DNA of 64,000 nt, from NCBI GenBank assembly GCA_025936115.1, contig JAICTZ010000002.1, forward strand, positions 62,001 to 126,000. Reading direction: 5' to 3'. The stretch is from Polyangiaceae bacterium (GTDB lineage Bacteria > Myxococcota_A > Polyangia > Polyangiales > Polyangiaceae). The notes beneath the pieces are model-generated. The model had not been told where the DNA came from and ran no database searches. It was given only the letters and a program-made list of their open reading frames with translations. This document shows, piece by piece, positions 1 to 7,610 of the stretch. Numbering within the stretch: position 1 is the first letter of the stretch; every line of letters starts with the position of its first letter. A program made the translations under genes and the position numbers.

Positions 1-866
1 ACGCCAAGGCGAAGCTCGACGCGCTACGCCAGCGCATCACGAAGGGCGAGCCGTTCGAGGCGGTGGCACGCGAAGCGAGCAGCGCGCCGAGCGCGGTGTT
101 CGGCGGCCACGCCGGCTGCTTGAGCGCCACGCCGGGTGTCGAGACGGAGGCACTCGTCGAAGCCGCGAACAAGCTTGCGCCCGGCGCGTTGTCCGACGTG
201 ATCGAGACGCCGCGCGCGCTTTATCTCTTGCGCGTCGACGGCAAGCTCGACGCAGCGCAGGTCGAACACGACGCCCGCCTGCAAATCGCGCGCAATCTTT
301 ACGTGCGCTTCGCGGCCGATCAGGCGATGCGCGTCTTCGCAGGCGAGCTCGTGCGACGCACCAAAGCCGGCGAAAAGCTCGAAGACGTGACGCGCACGCT
401 CAGCGACGAACTCGCCCGCAAGGCCGCGCCCGCCGCGAAACCGAAGGCGCCCACCAGCGCAACGACCAAAGCCGAACCGGCGATTTCGCCCGCGCTCATG
501 GCCGCCGAGCGGCCGCGCTTCGAGGTTTCTTCGCCGTTCCCCGCCTCCGGCAACCCGCTGCCCGAGCTCGAACCCAAGGAGCCGATCGCTACGCGCGCGT
601 TCTCGCTTCCCGGCCCCGACGCCGTCGACGAGCACCCGATCGAAACGGCAACCGGACTCGTCGTGCTGCAGCTCAAAGAGAAGATGCCCGTTTCGCGGGA
701 GGACTTCGAAAAAGAGAAGTGGCCGCTCGTCCGCATGCTGCAGCAGGCCAAGGGAAACGAGGCGCTCACGCGCTACGTCGCCGATCTACGCAAGCGCGCG
801 GGCAGCAAGCTCAAGGTCGACGACCGCTTCAGCCAAGAGAAGAAGGGCGAGTCGGTCGAGGATTGA
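1..866 (+). CDS. Peptidyl-prolyl cis-trans isomerase, PpiC/SurA-PpiD type (5' partial)
   Basis: The frame is open from the window edge, so the N-terminus and any signal peptide lie outside. The first visible residues carry the end of a parvulin domain, including the family pattern of an F-x-x-V-A stretch followed by S and a Gly-Gly pair (nt 50-120). After it come an Ala/Pro/Lys-rich linker (about nt 415-490) and a helical C-terminal part like that of periplasmic chaperones of the SurA/PpiD group. Such proteins help fold outer-membrane and secreted proteins; this role is inferred from the family. The stop overlaps the next gene by four bases, so the two are translationally coupled. The assignment as a parvulin is fairly sure, the subtype is not. 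Confidence 0.75.
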   Translation, partial: AKAKLDALRQRITKGEPFEAVAREASSAPSAVFGGHAGCLSATPGVETEALVEAANKLAPGALSDVIETPRALYLLRVDGKLDAAQVEHDARLQIARNLYVRFAADQAMRVFAGELVRRTKAGEKLEDVTRTLSDELARKAAPAAKPKAPTSATTKAEPAISPALMAAERPRFEVSSPFPASGNPLPELEPKEPIATRAFSLPGPDAVDEHPIETATGLVVLQLKEKMPVSREDFEKEKWPLVRMLQQAKGNEALTRYVADLRKRAGSKLKVDDRFSQEKKGESVED

Positions 867-2131
867 ACATTTCGCGCACCGTCCTGCCCGGGGGACCTCG
901 GCTCGTGCTCGCGCCGATGCCGTCCACCCGCACCGTCGCCGTTTCCGTGCACCTGCACGTGGGCTCGCGCTACGAGTCCGCGAAGGACAACGGCATCTGT
1001 CACTTTCTCGAACACATGCTGCATCGCGGGACGGCGAGTCACCCGTCCGCGCACGCCCAGGCGCTCGCATTCGAGCGCGTCGGGGCGACGCTCGGGGCCG
1101 CGACGTACGCCGACCATGGCGTGCTGTCGGTCGTCGTGCCGCCCGAGAGCGTCACCGAGGTGATCGAGCTCTTGGCGGAGGTATGTCAGGCGCCGATTTT
1201 CGACGCCATCGACGTCGAGCGCGGCATCGTGCGCGAGGAGATCCTCGAGTCCCTCGACGCGCGCGGACGGCGCACGGCTCCGGACGACCTCCTGCGCGAG
1301 GTCGTATTTCCCGGGCATCCGCTCGGTTTTCCCATCACGGGCACGCTGAAGACGCTCGCCAGCTTCGGTCGCAAGGAGCTCTCGCGCTGTCACGAACGTC
1401 ACTACACGCGCGACTTGGTCGTCACGGTTGCCGGCGCGTTCTCGGCGCCGCGCGTGCGGCGCACCGTCGCGCGGAGCTTTCGGCTGCCGCCCGGCCGCGC
1501 GCCGCGCGTGCGAGCGCCGCGTCCACTGCGCGGCCCGGCGCTCTGTCACGTGCGTGACGCCTCGAGCCAGACGGCGCTGCGCTTCGGCTTCCGCGCGCCG
1601 GGCATCAAGGACCGAGCCGAACCGGCGACGGAGCTGCTCTTGCGCGTGATCGACGACGGCACTTCGACGCGGCTCTATCACCGACTCTGCGACGAGCGGG
1701 GGCTTTGCTACGACGTGTCGGCGCTGTACGAGCCGCACGCCGACACCGGCCTCTTCGAGCTCGCGGCCGATTGTTCCTACGCGCACATGGCCGCCGTCGC
1801 CGAAGAGCTCGTGACGATGTGCACCGAGTTGAAAGACCACGGTCCGTCGGACGACGAGCTCGACAAAGCCCGCGCGCGGCTCGGCTGGCAGCTCGACGCC
1901 ATGAGCGATTCGCCGGCGGAGGTCGCCGCATTTTACGGCTTCGCCGAGCTCTTCGGCCTGCCGCGCACACCCGCCGAACGGCTCGCGCAGTTCGCGAAGC
2001 TCGGCCGGAGTGCGGTACGCGCGGCGGCGCGTCGCATCTTCCGCGCCGACGGCCTCGCGCTGCTCACGGTCGGCACGCTGCGCGCGCGAGAGAACAAGAC
2101 GCTCACGCGCGCCGTCGCGCGCTTGCGCTGA
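863..2131 (+). CDS. M16 family zinc peptidase (insulinase/processing-peptidase type)
   Basis: The protein has 422 residues if translation starts at the TTG at 863, which overlaps the stop of the upstream gene; no ATG or GTG lies near the natural start of the domain. The inverted zinc motif HxxEH is at H47-F-L-E50-H51, and a glutamate about 75 residues later (E125/E126, in an R-E-E-I context) fits the third zinc ligand of M16 peptidases. A C-terminal M16_C-like half follows. Bacterial single-chain members of this size cleave peptides or partly degraded proteins, often in the periplasm or cytosol. I see no signal peptide. Coupling to a foldase suggests a joint protein-quality role, which is inference. 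Confidence 0.88.
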   Translation: MNISRTVLPGGPRLVLAPMPSTRTVAVSVHLHVGSRYESAKDNGICHFLEHMLHRGTASHPSAHAQALAFERVGATLGAATYADHGVLSVVVPPESVTEVIELLAEVCQAPIFDAIDVERGIVREEILESLDARGRRTAPDDLLREVVFPGHPLGFPITGTLKTLASFGRKELSRCHERHYTRDLVVTVAGAFSAPRVRRTVARSFRLPPGRAPRVRAPRPLRGPALCHVRDASSQTALRFGFRAPGIKDRAEPATELLLRVIDDGTSTRLYHRLCDERGLCYDVSALYEPHADTGLFELAADCSYAHMAAVAEELVTMCTELKDHGPSDDELDKARARLGWQLDAMSDSPAEVAAFYGFAELFGLPRTPAERLAQFAKLGRSAVRAAARRIFRADGLALLTVGTLRARENKTLTRAVARLR

Positions 2132-2146
2132 AACAGGGCGAGCTCG

Positions 2147-2170
2147 CGGCCCGGCGAACCGGGCCGTTTT
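2147..2170 (+). terminator. Rho-independent terminator after the M16 peptidase gene
   Basis: An 8-bp perfect GC stem (CGGCCCGG / CCGGGCCG) with a CGAA tetraloop is followed at once by TTTT, 15 bases after the stop of the peptidase gene. The convergent regulator gene ends at 2177, so the hairpin may also limit transcription from the other side, though there is no T-tract on that strand. Confidence 0.75.
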
Positions 2171-2176
2171 CGGCCG

Positions 2177-2557
2177 TCAGCGTCGCTTGTTGCGCACGGC
2201 GGGCCGCTCTTCGGCGTGATCCTCGCGCACGAGCGCTTCGGCGACGCGCAAGACGCGCCGGCGCGTGGCGGGGTTCGCCGTGCGTAGGATCATGCTGATG
2301 CGATCCTCTTTGGGACGAGGTCGTGAGGGCTCGGAGAGCAGCTCCGCGACTTCGACGCCGAGCGCGCTCGCGAGCCGCACGAGCGTTTCGAGTGAAGGGT
2401 TCGAGTTCGCGGAGGAACGACCGCGCAGAACACGCTCGAGTCGCGCCACCGTTTCTACGGTCACGCCTGCGCGTGATGCGAGCTCGGCTTGAGTGAGCCC
2501 CGTCTCAAGGCGAAGCTGTCGGATATGATCGGCCAATCGCGTCGGTACGTCGGACAA
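2177..2557 (-). CDS. XRE-family helix-turn-helix transcriptional regulator
   Basis: A 126-residue protein with a clear HTH_3 (Cro/C1-type) domain at about residues 8-65, containing the typical L-T-Q-A-E-L-A recognition-helix region and a following leucine-rich helix (L-A-S-A-L-G-V). The domain carries a small insertion (R-G-R-S-S-A-N-S) between helices 3 and 4. The C-terminal 50 residues are basic and helical, with no sensor domain that I recognise. The start is a TTG at 2557; an in-frame stop lies four codons upstream, so no longer form is possible. Target genes are not evident from the neighbourhood. Confidence 0.85.
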   Translation of the reverse strand: MSDVPTRLADHIRQLRLETGLTQAELASRAGVTVETVARLERVLRGRSSANSNPSLETLVRLASALGVEVAELLSEPSRPRPKEDRISMILRTANPATRRRVLRVAEALVREDHAEERPAVRNKRR

Positions 2558-2762
2558 TTTCGGGTTTCACAGACTCCCGCCCGTTGATCGGCGCGATAGT
2601 TACGATCTTCAGTCCCGAAGTCATCAGACCTCTGCGCCTGGACTTGAACGGAGGACGTCTTGCCAGCAATCGGCCACCCGGTCGAGCTCTTTCTGAGCGG
2701 CGAAACAGCGGCAACTTCACGCGGCCGCCACCAGACGCGCGGCCGGACGAAATAGTATGAAA

Positions 2763-3440
2763 TCACTCCACCCTTGGGGGTGGTGGAACGCGGCCTTCGG
2801 CGTTCGGCACGCGCAACGTCTCGAGCACGCCCGAAACGACGACGGCGAGCCGCTCGGCGACACGCTCGGCCGCGCGCTCGCCCGAGCTCTCCGTTTCGTA
2901 GGCCGCGACGTAACAACGACTCGTCCCGGCGCCGATCGCGAGCGCATAACCATGCACGCCGCCGGGTCGCGGCTCGACGCCCACGACGAGGCGCACGTCG
3001 AACCCGGCGGGCGCGTCGATCCTCCTCGCCTCCACGACGCCGCCCGCGTCGCCGCCGGGCAGGCTCGGTCGAACGAGCCGCGCGTCCGCTTCGCATCCCT
3101 CGGGACGCACGAGGCGCGGCGCGAGCCACACCCGGAGCGCAAGACGCGACTCGGTGGCGCGGTGCTCGAGCAAGGTGAAGCTGCCGCTCGCGGAAGCGTG
3201 CCAAGCGCTCGCCTCGGGCAGACGGACCACCGCGGGCACGCGGCTCAATTCCCGTTCGCCCCAGTCACGGTCGAACACCGGGGCCGGCTGGGCCTCGGCG
3301 GCCGGCGTCGTGGGCCGTTGGGGTGGTGTGGACCCGCACCCCCAAATCATGACGGAAAGCGCAAATCCTGGGCCAAAGGCGCATTCGAACTTCGCCGTCC
3401 GAGGCGCGGCTCGGGGGCGGTCGCGGCCGAGTTTCCCCAT
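2763..3440 (-). CDS. Putative lipoprotein of unknown function
   Basis: A 225-residue product from ATG 3440 with a long basic N-region, a short hydrophobic segment and a lipobox-like I-W-G-C with the cysteine at residue 35, followed by a Pro/Thr/Ala-rich linker. An alternative ATG at 3461 would lengthen the N-region. The body has several basic and hydrophobic strands (for example V-R-L-V-V-G-V) and a helical C-terminus, but I recognise no family. The lipobox is weak (Trp at -2), so export is likely but not certain. The gene diverges from the operon beginning at 3530. Confidence 0.55.
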   Translation of the reverse strand: MGKLGRDRPRAAPRTAKFECAFGPGFALSVMIWGCGSTPPQRPTTPAAEAQPAPVFDRDWGERELSRVPAVVRLPEASAWHASASGSFTLLEHRATESRLALRVWLAPRLVRPEGCEADARLVRPSLPGGDAGGVVEARRIDAPAGFDVRLVVGVEPRPGGVHGYALAIGAGTSRCYVAAYETESSGERAAERVAERLAVVVSGVLETLRVPNAEGRVPPPPRVE

Positions 3441-3529
3441 GGTCAGGCTGCGCGGGGGCATGTTATGAGTCGGGCAGGCGTAGGTATCACGAGCGCACTC
3501 GGGTGTGGTGCGCGGGCGTTCAGAACAGC

Positions 3530-4114
3530 ATGCACCGAGAACGGCAGAGGCGCGGCGGCCGCGATGAGCGGCGGAGCGCAAGGCGTGGCGGACGACCCAT
3601 CATCGAGCCGATCGTGTTCGCGGCGCGGCGACCGCCGCCCGGAGCGAGCCCGGCCGTCGCACCGGCGGACGACCCCGTCGAAACTCCCGCGGCTCCGGCC
3701 GCGTCGGAGGCGAGGAGCGTCGCGCCGGCGGCCGTGAGCGTTCCGGCGCGCCGTTCGGCGCGCATCGTCGCGACCGGAGCGCGCAACGCCGATAGCGCCG
3801 AGGTCGAACGCGAGCGCTTGCTCGCGCGGCTGCTCGCGAGCCAAGGGCGGGCGATGATCAGCCGCGCCGCCGACGACTGCCGGCGCGCAGGCATCGAGTT
3901 TCCGTCGAGCCAAGCCGTGCAGCTGCAGCTGCTCGAGCACGTCGACGAATCACTGGCGCGAGAAGCCCTCGCCGCGCTCGGTCACCTGCTCGCGGCCGAG
4001 CCGCCGCTCAAGCGACCGATTCTCGAGCAACGACTCAAGCGGCTCGAGGACAGCGCCGACGAAGAAGCCACGCGCGCTGCGGCCGCGGAGCTGCGGCGTT
4101 CCCTGCGAGCCTGA
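3530..4114 (+). CDS. Conserved-looking hypothetical protein, first gene of a three-gene operon
   Basis: The frame gives 194 residues from ATG 3530. The N-terminus is strongly basic (Arg-rich), the middle is Ala/Pro-rich and likely disordered, and the C-terminal 100 residues are predicted helical with many leucines (for example L-L-A-R-L-L-A-S-Q and E-Q-R-L-K-R-L-E). There is no signal peptide or membrane segment. Only three bases separate it from the Cys-repeat gene downstream, so the two are probably co-translated. I do not recognise the family. The start is uncertain because other frames are also open here; the C-terminal part is the most convincing. Confidence 0.55.
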   Translation: MHRERQRRGGRDERRSARRGGRPIIEPIVFAARRPPPGASPAVAPADDPVETPAAPAASEARSVAPAAVSVPARRSARIVATGARNADSAEVERERLLARLLASQGRAMISRAADDCRRAGIEFPSSQAVQLQLLEHVDESLAREALAALGHLLAAEPPLKRPILEQRLKRLEDSADEEATRAAAAELRRSLRA

Positions 4115-4117
4115 TCG

Positions 4118-4543
4118 ATGAGCGAGCTCACGGCGAAGAGCTTCGAGGCTCGCCTGCGTGAGCTCGTCGCTGGTTTCGGACGCGAGCGCAGCAACGAGTC
4201 GTGCGTCGAGTGCGAGCGCTGCACGGCCTGCGCTCACTCCACGTTTTGCCGCGATTCCGAGCGGCTCGTGCGCTGCCATTTCTGCGTGCGGTCCGCGCTG
4301 TGCACCGACTGCTCGCACTGCCGCGGCTCCAAAGGGCTCATCGCCTGCCAGCACTGCGTCGACTGCGAGGGCTGTTCGACGAGCTCGTACCTCGTGCGCT
4401 GCGTGTCGCTCACCGGCTCGACGTATTGTTTCGGCTGCGTGGGCTTGAGCCAACGCGACTTCCACATCCTGAACGAGCCTTACGGACGCCGCGACTACTT
4501 CGCGCTCACGAAGCGTCTCGCGCAGGAGCTCCGCATCGCTTGA
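4118..4543 (+). CDS. Cysteine-rich tandem-repeat protein, probably metal-binding
   Basis: The 141-residue protein contains 17 cysteines between residues 29 and 107. They fall on a 24-residue period: C29/C53/C77, C32/C56/C80/C104, C35/C83/C107, C38/C62/C86 and C44/C68. Each repeat opens with C-x2-C or C-x2-C-x2-C-x2-C, so adjacent turns could share bound metal ions or stack like a small solenoid. The ends (1-25 and 110-141) are helical and lack Cys. No signal peptide is seen, which favours reduced, metal-bound thiols in the cytoplasm over disulfides. It sits three bases after one unknown gene and two bases before another. I cannot name a function. Confidence 0.75.
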   Translation: MSELTAKSFEARLRELVAGFGRERSNESCVECERCTACAHSTFCRDSERLVRCHFCVRSALCTDCSHCRGSKGLIACQHCVDCEGCSTSSYLVRCVSLTGSTYCFGCVGLSQRDFHILNEPYGRRDYFALTKRLAQELRIA

Positions 4544-4545
4544 AC

Positions 4546-4878
4546 ATGGCCTCGGTCGCGGCGCTCGACACCCTGTGGAAGCACACGCTCGACCACTGGG
4601 AAGACGAAGCCGCGCATCGCGCCTTCCTCGAATATTGCCGTGAGCACGATCAGCTAGCGCTAGCGGCGGTGCGGTACCGCGGCATGAAGGGCGATCACCA
4701 GCGCGGCGCCCTCGCCGAAAAGAAGCTCATGGCCATCACGGCGCTCGCGCTCGCGCGGCTCGAGAGCACGCGCTCACCCGACCGGCGCAAGCCGAGCCGC
4801 GCGGTGGGTTACGCCCTCGTCGTGTTGTTCATCGCCGCAACGATCGGCCTGTTGGCCTATCTGGGGCCGCTGCGCTGA
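4546..4878 (+). CDS. Small tail-anchored membrane protein of unknown function
   Basis: A 110-residue protein starting two bases after the stop of the Cys-repeat gene. The first 65 residues are helical and charged, with a D-H-W-E-D-E motif and a Y-C-R-E-H-D stretch. A basic spacer (S-P-D-R-R-K-P-S-R) leads into one hydrophobic helix at about residues 86-105 that ends the protein, so the bulk should face the cytoplasm. It forms the last gene of the 3530-4878 operon, directly upstream of the pal-tol cluster. The family is not recognised by me. Confidence 0.7.
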   Translation: MASVAALDTLWKHTLDHWEDEAAHRAFLEYCREHDQLALAAVRYRGMKGDHQRGALAEKKLMAITALALARLESTRSPDRRKPSRAVGYALVVLFIAATIGLLAYLGPLR

Positions 4879-5006
4879 GCCACTCCGAGGCCCGTGCAGC
4901 GCGCCCGGCGAGCCACGCTCCTCGGTGAACTGGAATGCACGACCACCTTCGGCGGTTATGCTCGGCCGACAAATCCGCGATTCTGCGCCGCAGGGCCCCA
5001 TCGCGC

Positions 5007-5036
5007 TTCGCAACGGGCCCGACACCAGGCTATAGA
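5007..5036 (+). promoter_or_regulatory. Possible sigma70-type promoter for pal-tol
   Basis: TTCGCA and TATAGA are separated by 18 bases, 47 bases before the pal start. Each box matches the consensus at four of six positions. It is the best candidate in the 204-base gap before pal, but a match this weak is expected often by chance. Confidence 0.3.
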
Positions 5037-5082
5037 GCCCGAGCGAGTAAGGTCCCCCCCAATCCTTGCGAGGAAATGCACC

Positions 5083-5607
5083 ATGCGAACTCTGTTTATC
5101 CCTCTCGGCTCGTTGATTTTGCTCGCCGCGTGCAGCTCGGAACCGAAGCCCGTGGCACAAGCGCCCGCGCCGCCCCCCGCGTCGGCCGAGCCCGCACCGC
5201 CGCCGGAAAAAGCCGGTGACGTGCCGACTCGTTCGAACATCAACATCTCCGAAGACATCAAGAAGGCTTGCGGGCTCACGGACGCGGACGCCTACTTCGC
5301 GTTCGACTCCGCGAACGTGCGGCCGCAGGATCACGCCGTACTGCAAAAGCTCGCGGCGTGCTTTTCGACCGGACCGCTCAAGGGACGCACGATGCGTCTC
5401 GTGGGCCACGCCGACCCGCGTGGCGACGAAGAGTACAACATGGTGCTCGGCGGCCGTCGCGCGGACAACGTGAAGAATGCCATCGTGGATGCGGGCCTCT
5501 CCTCGAGCAAAATCGCGACCACGTCGCGCGGCGAGATGGACGCGACGGGTACCGATGAGGCAGGCTGGGAAAAGGATCGCCGCGTCGACGTGATGCTCGG
5601 CAGCTGA
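5083..5607 (+). CDS. pal: Peptidoglycan-associated lipoprotein Pal
   Basis: The 174-residue product has a short signal peptide and a perfect lipobox L-A-A-C with Cys17, then a Pro/Ala-rich linker to about residue 50. The OmpA C-like peptidoglycan-binding domain follows, starting with Y-F-A-F-D-S and carrying the family signature G-H-A-D-P-R-G-x-x-E-Y-N and R-R-A, with a closing R-R-V-D-V. Pal anchors the outer membrane to peptidoglycan and binds TolB. The start is the ATG at 5083 with AGGA eight bases upstream. In most proteobacteria pal follows tolB; here it leads the cluster, 28 bases before tolQ. Confidence 0.95.
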   Translation: MRTLFIPLGSLILLAACSSEPKPVAQAPAPPPASAEPAPPPEKAGDVPTRSNINISEDIKKACGLTDADAYFAFDSANVRPQDHAVLQKLAACFSTGPLKGRTMRLVGHADPRGDEEYNMVLGGRRADNVKNAIVDAGLSSSKIATTSRGEMDATGTDEAGWEKDRRVDVMLGS

Positions 5608-5635
5608 GCCCGCACAATCGCCACAGAAAACACCG

Positions 5636-6352
5636 ATGGTTGAGCCTACTCCGAGCCCCCAACGCCCCCTCGACCCCATCGCACTCGCGTTCGGATCGTC
5701 GGGCGTGGTGCTCGGAGTGCTGCTCGTGCTCCTGTTGGCGTCCGTCGCGGTCTGGTTCATTTGGTTTTTGAAGGTCGGGCAGCTCTCGCGCCTGCGCTCG
5801 AGGAACCGCGTGTTCGAGCAAGAGGCCTCGACCGTGCATCAGGGCGTCGATCTGGTCGCGCTCGCGCGCCGCCACGCCGACTCGCCCGGCGGCCGCGTCG
5901 TGATCGAGCTCGGTCGCCGACAAGGTCAAGCGCTCACGGGAGAGTTTTTGCTCGCGGTCGCCAAGCGCGCCATCGCCTCCGAGCAGCAGCGCGCGAGCAT
6001 GTTGATGCCGACGCTCTCGAGCATCGCGTCGGCTTCGCCGTTCATCGGCTTGTTCGGCACGGTGTGGGGCATCATGGATGCCTTTTTGCGCATCGGCGTG
6101 GAGAAGAGCGCGTCGCTCCCCGTCGTCGCGCCCGCGATCGGTGAGGCGCTCATCGCCACGGCCTTCGGCCTCGTTGCCGCGATTCCCGCGACGATTGGCT
6201 ACAACTACATCGACAAGCGCCTCGGCGATTTTCTCGAGGAGCTCGGCGCTTCCTCGGAGGGGTGGGTCGCACTCTTGTCGGACGAAAACCGAGAACGGCC
6301 CATGCCGCTCGGACGCCCGGGCGCGTTCCCTGCGGTGCGCGGGGGCGAATAG
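5636..6352 (+). CDS. tolQ: TolQ, inner-membrane proton-channel subunit
   Basis: A 238-residue MotA/TolQ/ExbB protein with three membrane helices: about residues 20-45, 125-150 (in a P-F-I-G-L-F-G-T-V-W-G context, the family signature) and 155-185 (G-E-A-L-I-A-T-A-F-G-L, with the conserved polar residues). It works with TolR to use the proton motive force for the Tol-Pal system during cell constriction and outer-membrane maintenance. It ends three bases before tolR. The length matches E. coli TolQ (230). Confidence 0.95.
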   Translation: MVEPTPSPQRPLDPIALAFGSSGVVLGVLLVLLLASVAVWFIWFLKVGQLSRLRSRNRVFEQEASTVHQGVDLVALARRHADSPGGRVVIELGRRQGQALTGEFLLAVAKRAIASEQQRASMLMPTLSSIASASPFIGLFGTVWGIMDAFLRIGVEKSASLPVVAPAIGEALIATAFGLVAAIPATIGYNYIDKRLGDFLEELGASSEGWVALLSDENRERPMPLGRPGAFPAVRGGE

Positions 6353-6355
6353 GCC

Positions 6356-6778
6356 GTGGCGCTCTCGGTCGGTGGCCGCGGGCGGCGTGGATTTCGCGAC
6401 ATCAACGTCACGCCGCTCGTCGACGTGATGCTCGTCTTGCTCATCGTTTTCATGGTCACGGCGCCGTTGCTCACGACCGGACTGCGCATCGACTTGCCCG
6501 AAGTGAAAGCCGCGCAAACGCCCGTCAAGGACGCGCGCCTGCTCGTCTCCATCACCAAGGAGGAGAAGGTGCTCTTCGGCGAGGAAGACGTGACAGACCA
6601 CATCGACCAAGCGCTCAAGGACAACGCGCGCGTGCAAAAGGAGCGCGAGCTCTACATTCGCGCCGACAAGAATGCGCGTTACGGCATCGTCGCGACGGTG
6701 GTCGCCGCGGCGCGCAACAGCGGCGTCGAAAGCCTGAATCTCCTCGTCGAGCCTGAAGTCGAGGAAGAGAAGAAATGA
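6356..6778 (+). CDS. tolR: TolR, ExbD-family subunit
   Basis: The product is 140 residues from a GTG start. The N-terminal D-I-N-V-T-P-L-V-D-V motif places the conserved channel aspartate at D23, followed by one membrane helix (about 22-42) and a periplasmic domain with Y-I-R-A-D-K, typical for ExbD/TolR. The C-terminus is acidic and Glu/Lys-rich. Together with TolQ it forms the proton channel of the Tol-Pal machine. It lies three bases after tolQ and four bases before the TolA-like gene. Confidence 0.95.
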   Translation: MALSVGGRGRRGFRDINVTPLVDVMLVLLIVFMVTAPLLTTGLRIDLPEVKAAQTPVKDARLLVSITKEEKVLFGEEDVTDHIDQALKDNARVQKERELYIRADKNARYGIVATVVAAARNSGVESLNLLVEPEVEEEKK

Positions 6779-6782
6779 CGCC

Positions 6783-7610
6783 ATGACGCGCGGCGCGCCC
6801 GGAAGTGTCAGCGCGTTCACGCCGCGCGACGTGATGCTCGCGGGCGCGGGTACGGCCGTGATCGAGGCCGGCCTGTTCGCCCTCGCCGTGGCAGCGGGCG
6901 CGAGCTCGGGGCGCATCGTGCCGCACGAGGCGCCGCCGCCCATGTCGATTCCAATCTCCGTGCGGCCCGTGCTCGATGAAACGCCGGTGCTCAAGCTCGG
7001 CGGCAAGACGGTCAAGACGAAGCTCCCCGATATGTGGCGCAAGCAAGCGCCCGTGCAGCGCTTCGAAGAGAAGAGCGCGCCCTCGCCCAAAGCGCAGAAG
7101 ACGCCCGAGGCGATTCCGACGACACCGCTCGCCAAGCCCGACGCCGGTCCCCCGCCGCCGCCCGACGCCGCCGTCGCCAAGCAGGTGGATCAAGTGCTCA
7201 CCGATGCCGCCGCGCCCGTAACTCCCACCGTTCAGGGCGAAGGCTCACCGGACGGCGTGAAGGAGGGCACCGAGACCGACCCGCTCAAGGCCCGCGCGAT
7301 CTCGCAGTACCACGCGAAAATCCTGGCTTGGTTCAACGCCCGCTTCAAATCGCCCGGCAAGGACGAAATCCCGTGCGAGGAGCTCACGAAGCTCCGCGCG
7401 TCCTTTGCCGTGAATATCGGCGGCGAGCGCGCCGTCGCAGGGTTTACGCAACGCAAGGCGAGCGGCAACGCGGTTTTCGACACGCGCGCGCAGTCGACGA
7501 TGCAAGGCACGGTCGGCGCCGAGCTGCCACCTCCGCCGCCGCTTTACCCCGATATTCTCGGATCCTCGATTTCGGTCACCTTTGCGGGAAGAGACGACGA
7601 ATGCAAATGA
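6783..7610 (+). CDS. TolA-like energy-transducing protein
   Basis: A 275-residue protein placed exactly where TolA is expected, between tolR and tolB. It has one N-terminal hydrophobic segment (about residues 17-40), a Pro/Lys/Ala-rich periplasmic linker (about 60-165), and a C-terminal domain beginning near I-S-Q-Y-H-A-K-I-L-A-W-F, which resembles the start of TonB/TolA C-terminal domains. Sequence match to enterobacterial TolA is weak and the long Ala-rich helix is missing, as in other myxobacterial members. The role of linking TolQR to TolB-Pal is inferred from position. Its end overlaps tolB by ten bases. Confidence 0.75.
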   Translation: MTRGAPGSVSAFTPRDVMLAGAGTAVIEAGLFALAVAAGASSGRIVPHEAPPPMSIPISVRPVLDETPVLKLGGKTVKTKLPDMWRKQAPVQRFEEKSAPSPKAQKTPEAIPTTPLAKPDAGPPPPPDAAVAKQVDQVLTDAAAPVTPTVQGEGSPDGVKEGTETDPLKARAISQYHAKILAWFNARFKSPGKDEIPCEELTKLRASFAVNIGGERAVAGFTQRKASGNAVFDTRAQSTMQGTVGAELPPPPPLYPDILGSSISVTFAGRDDECK

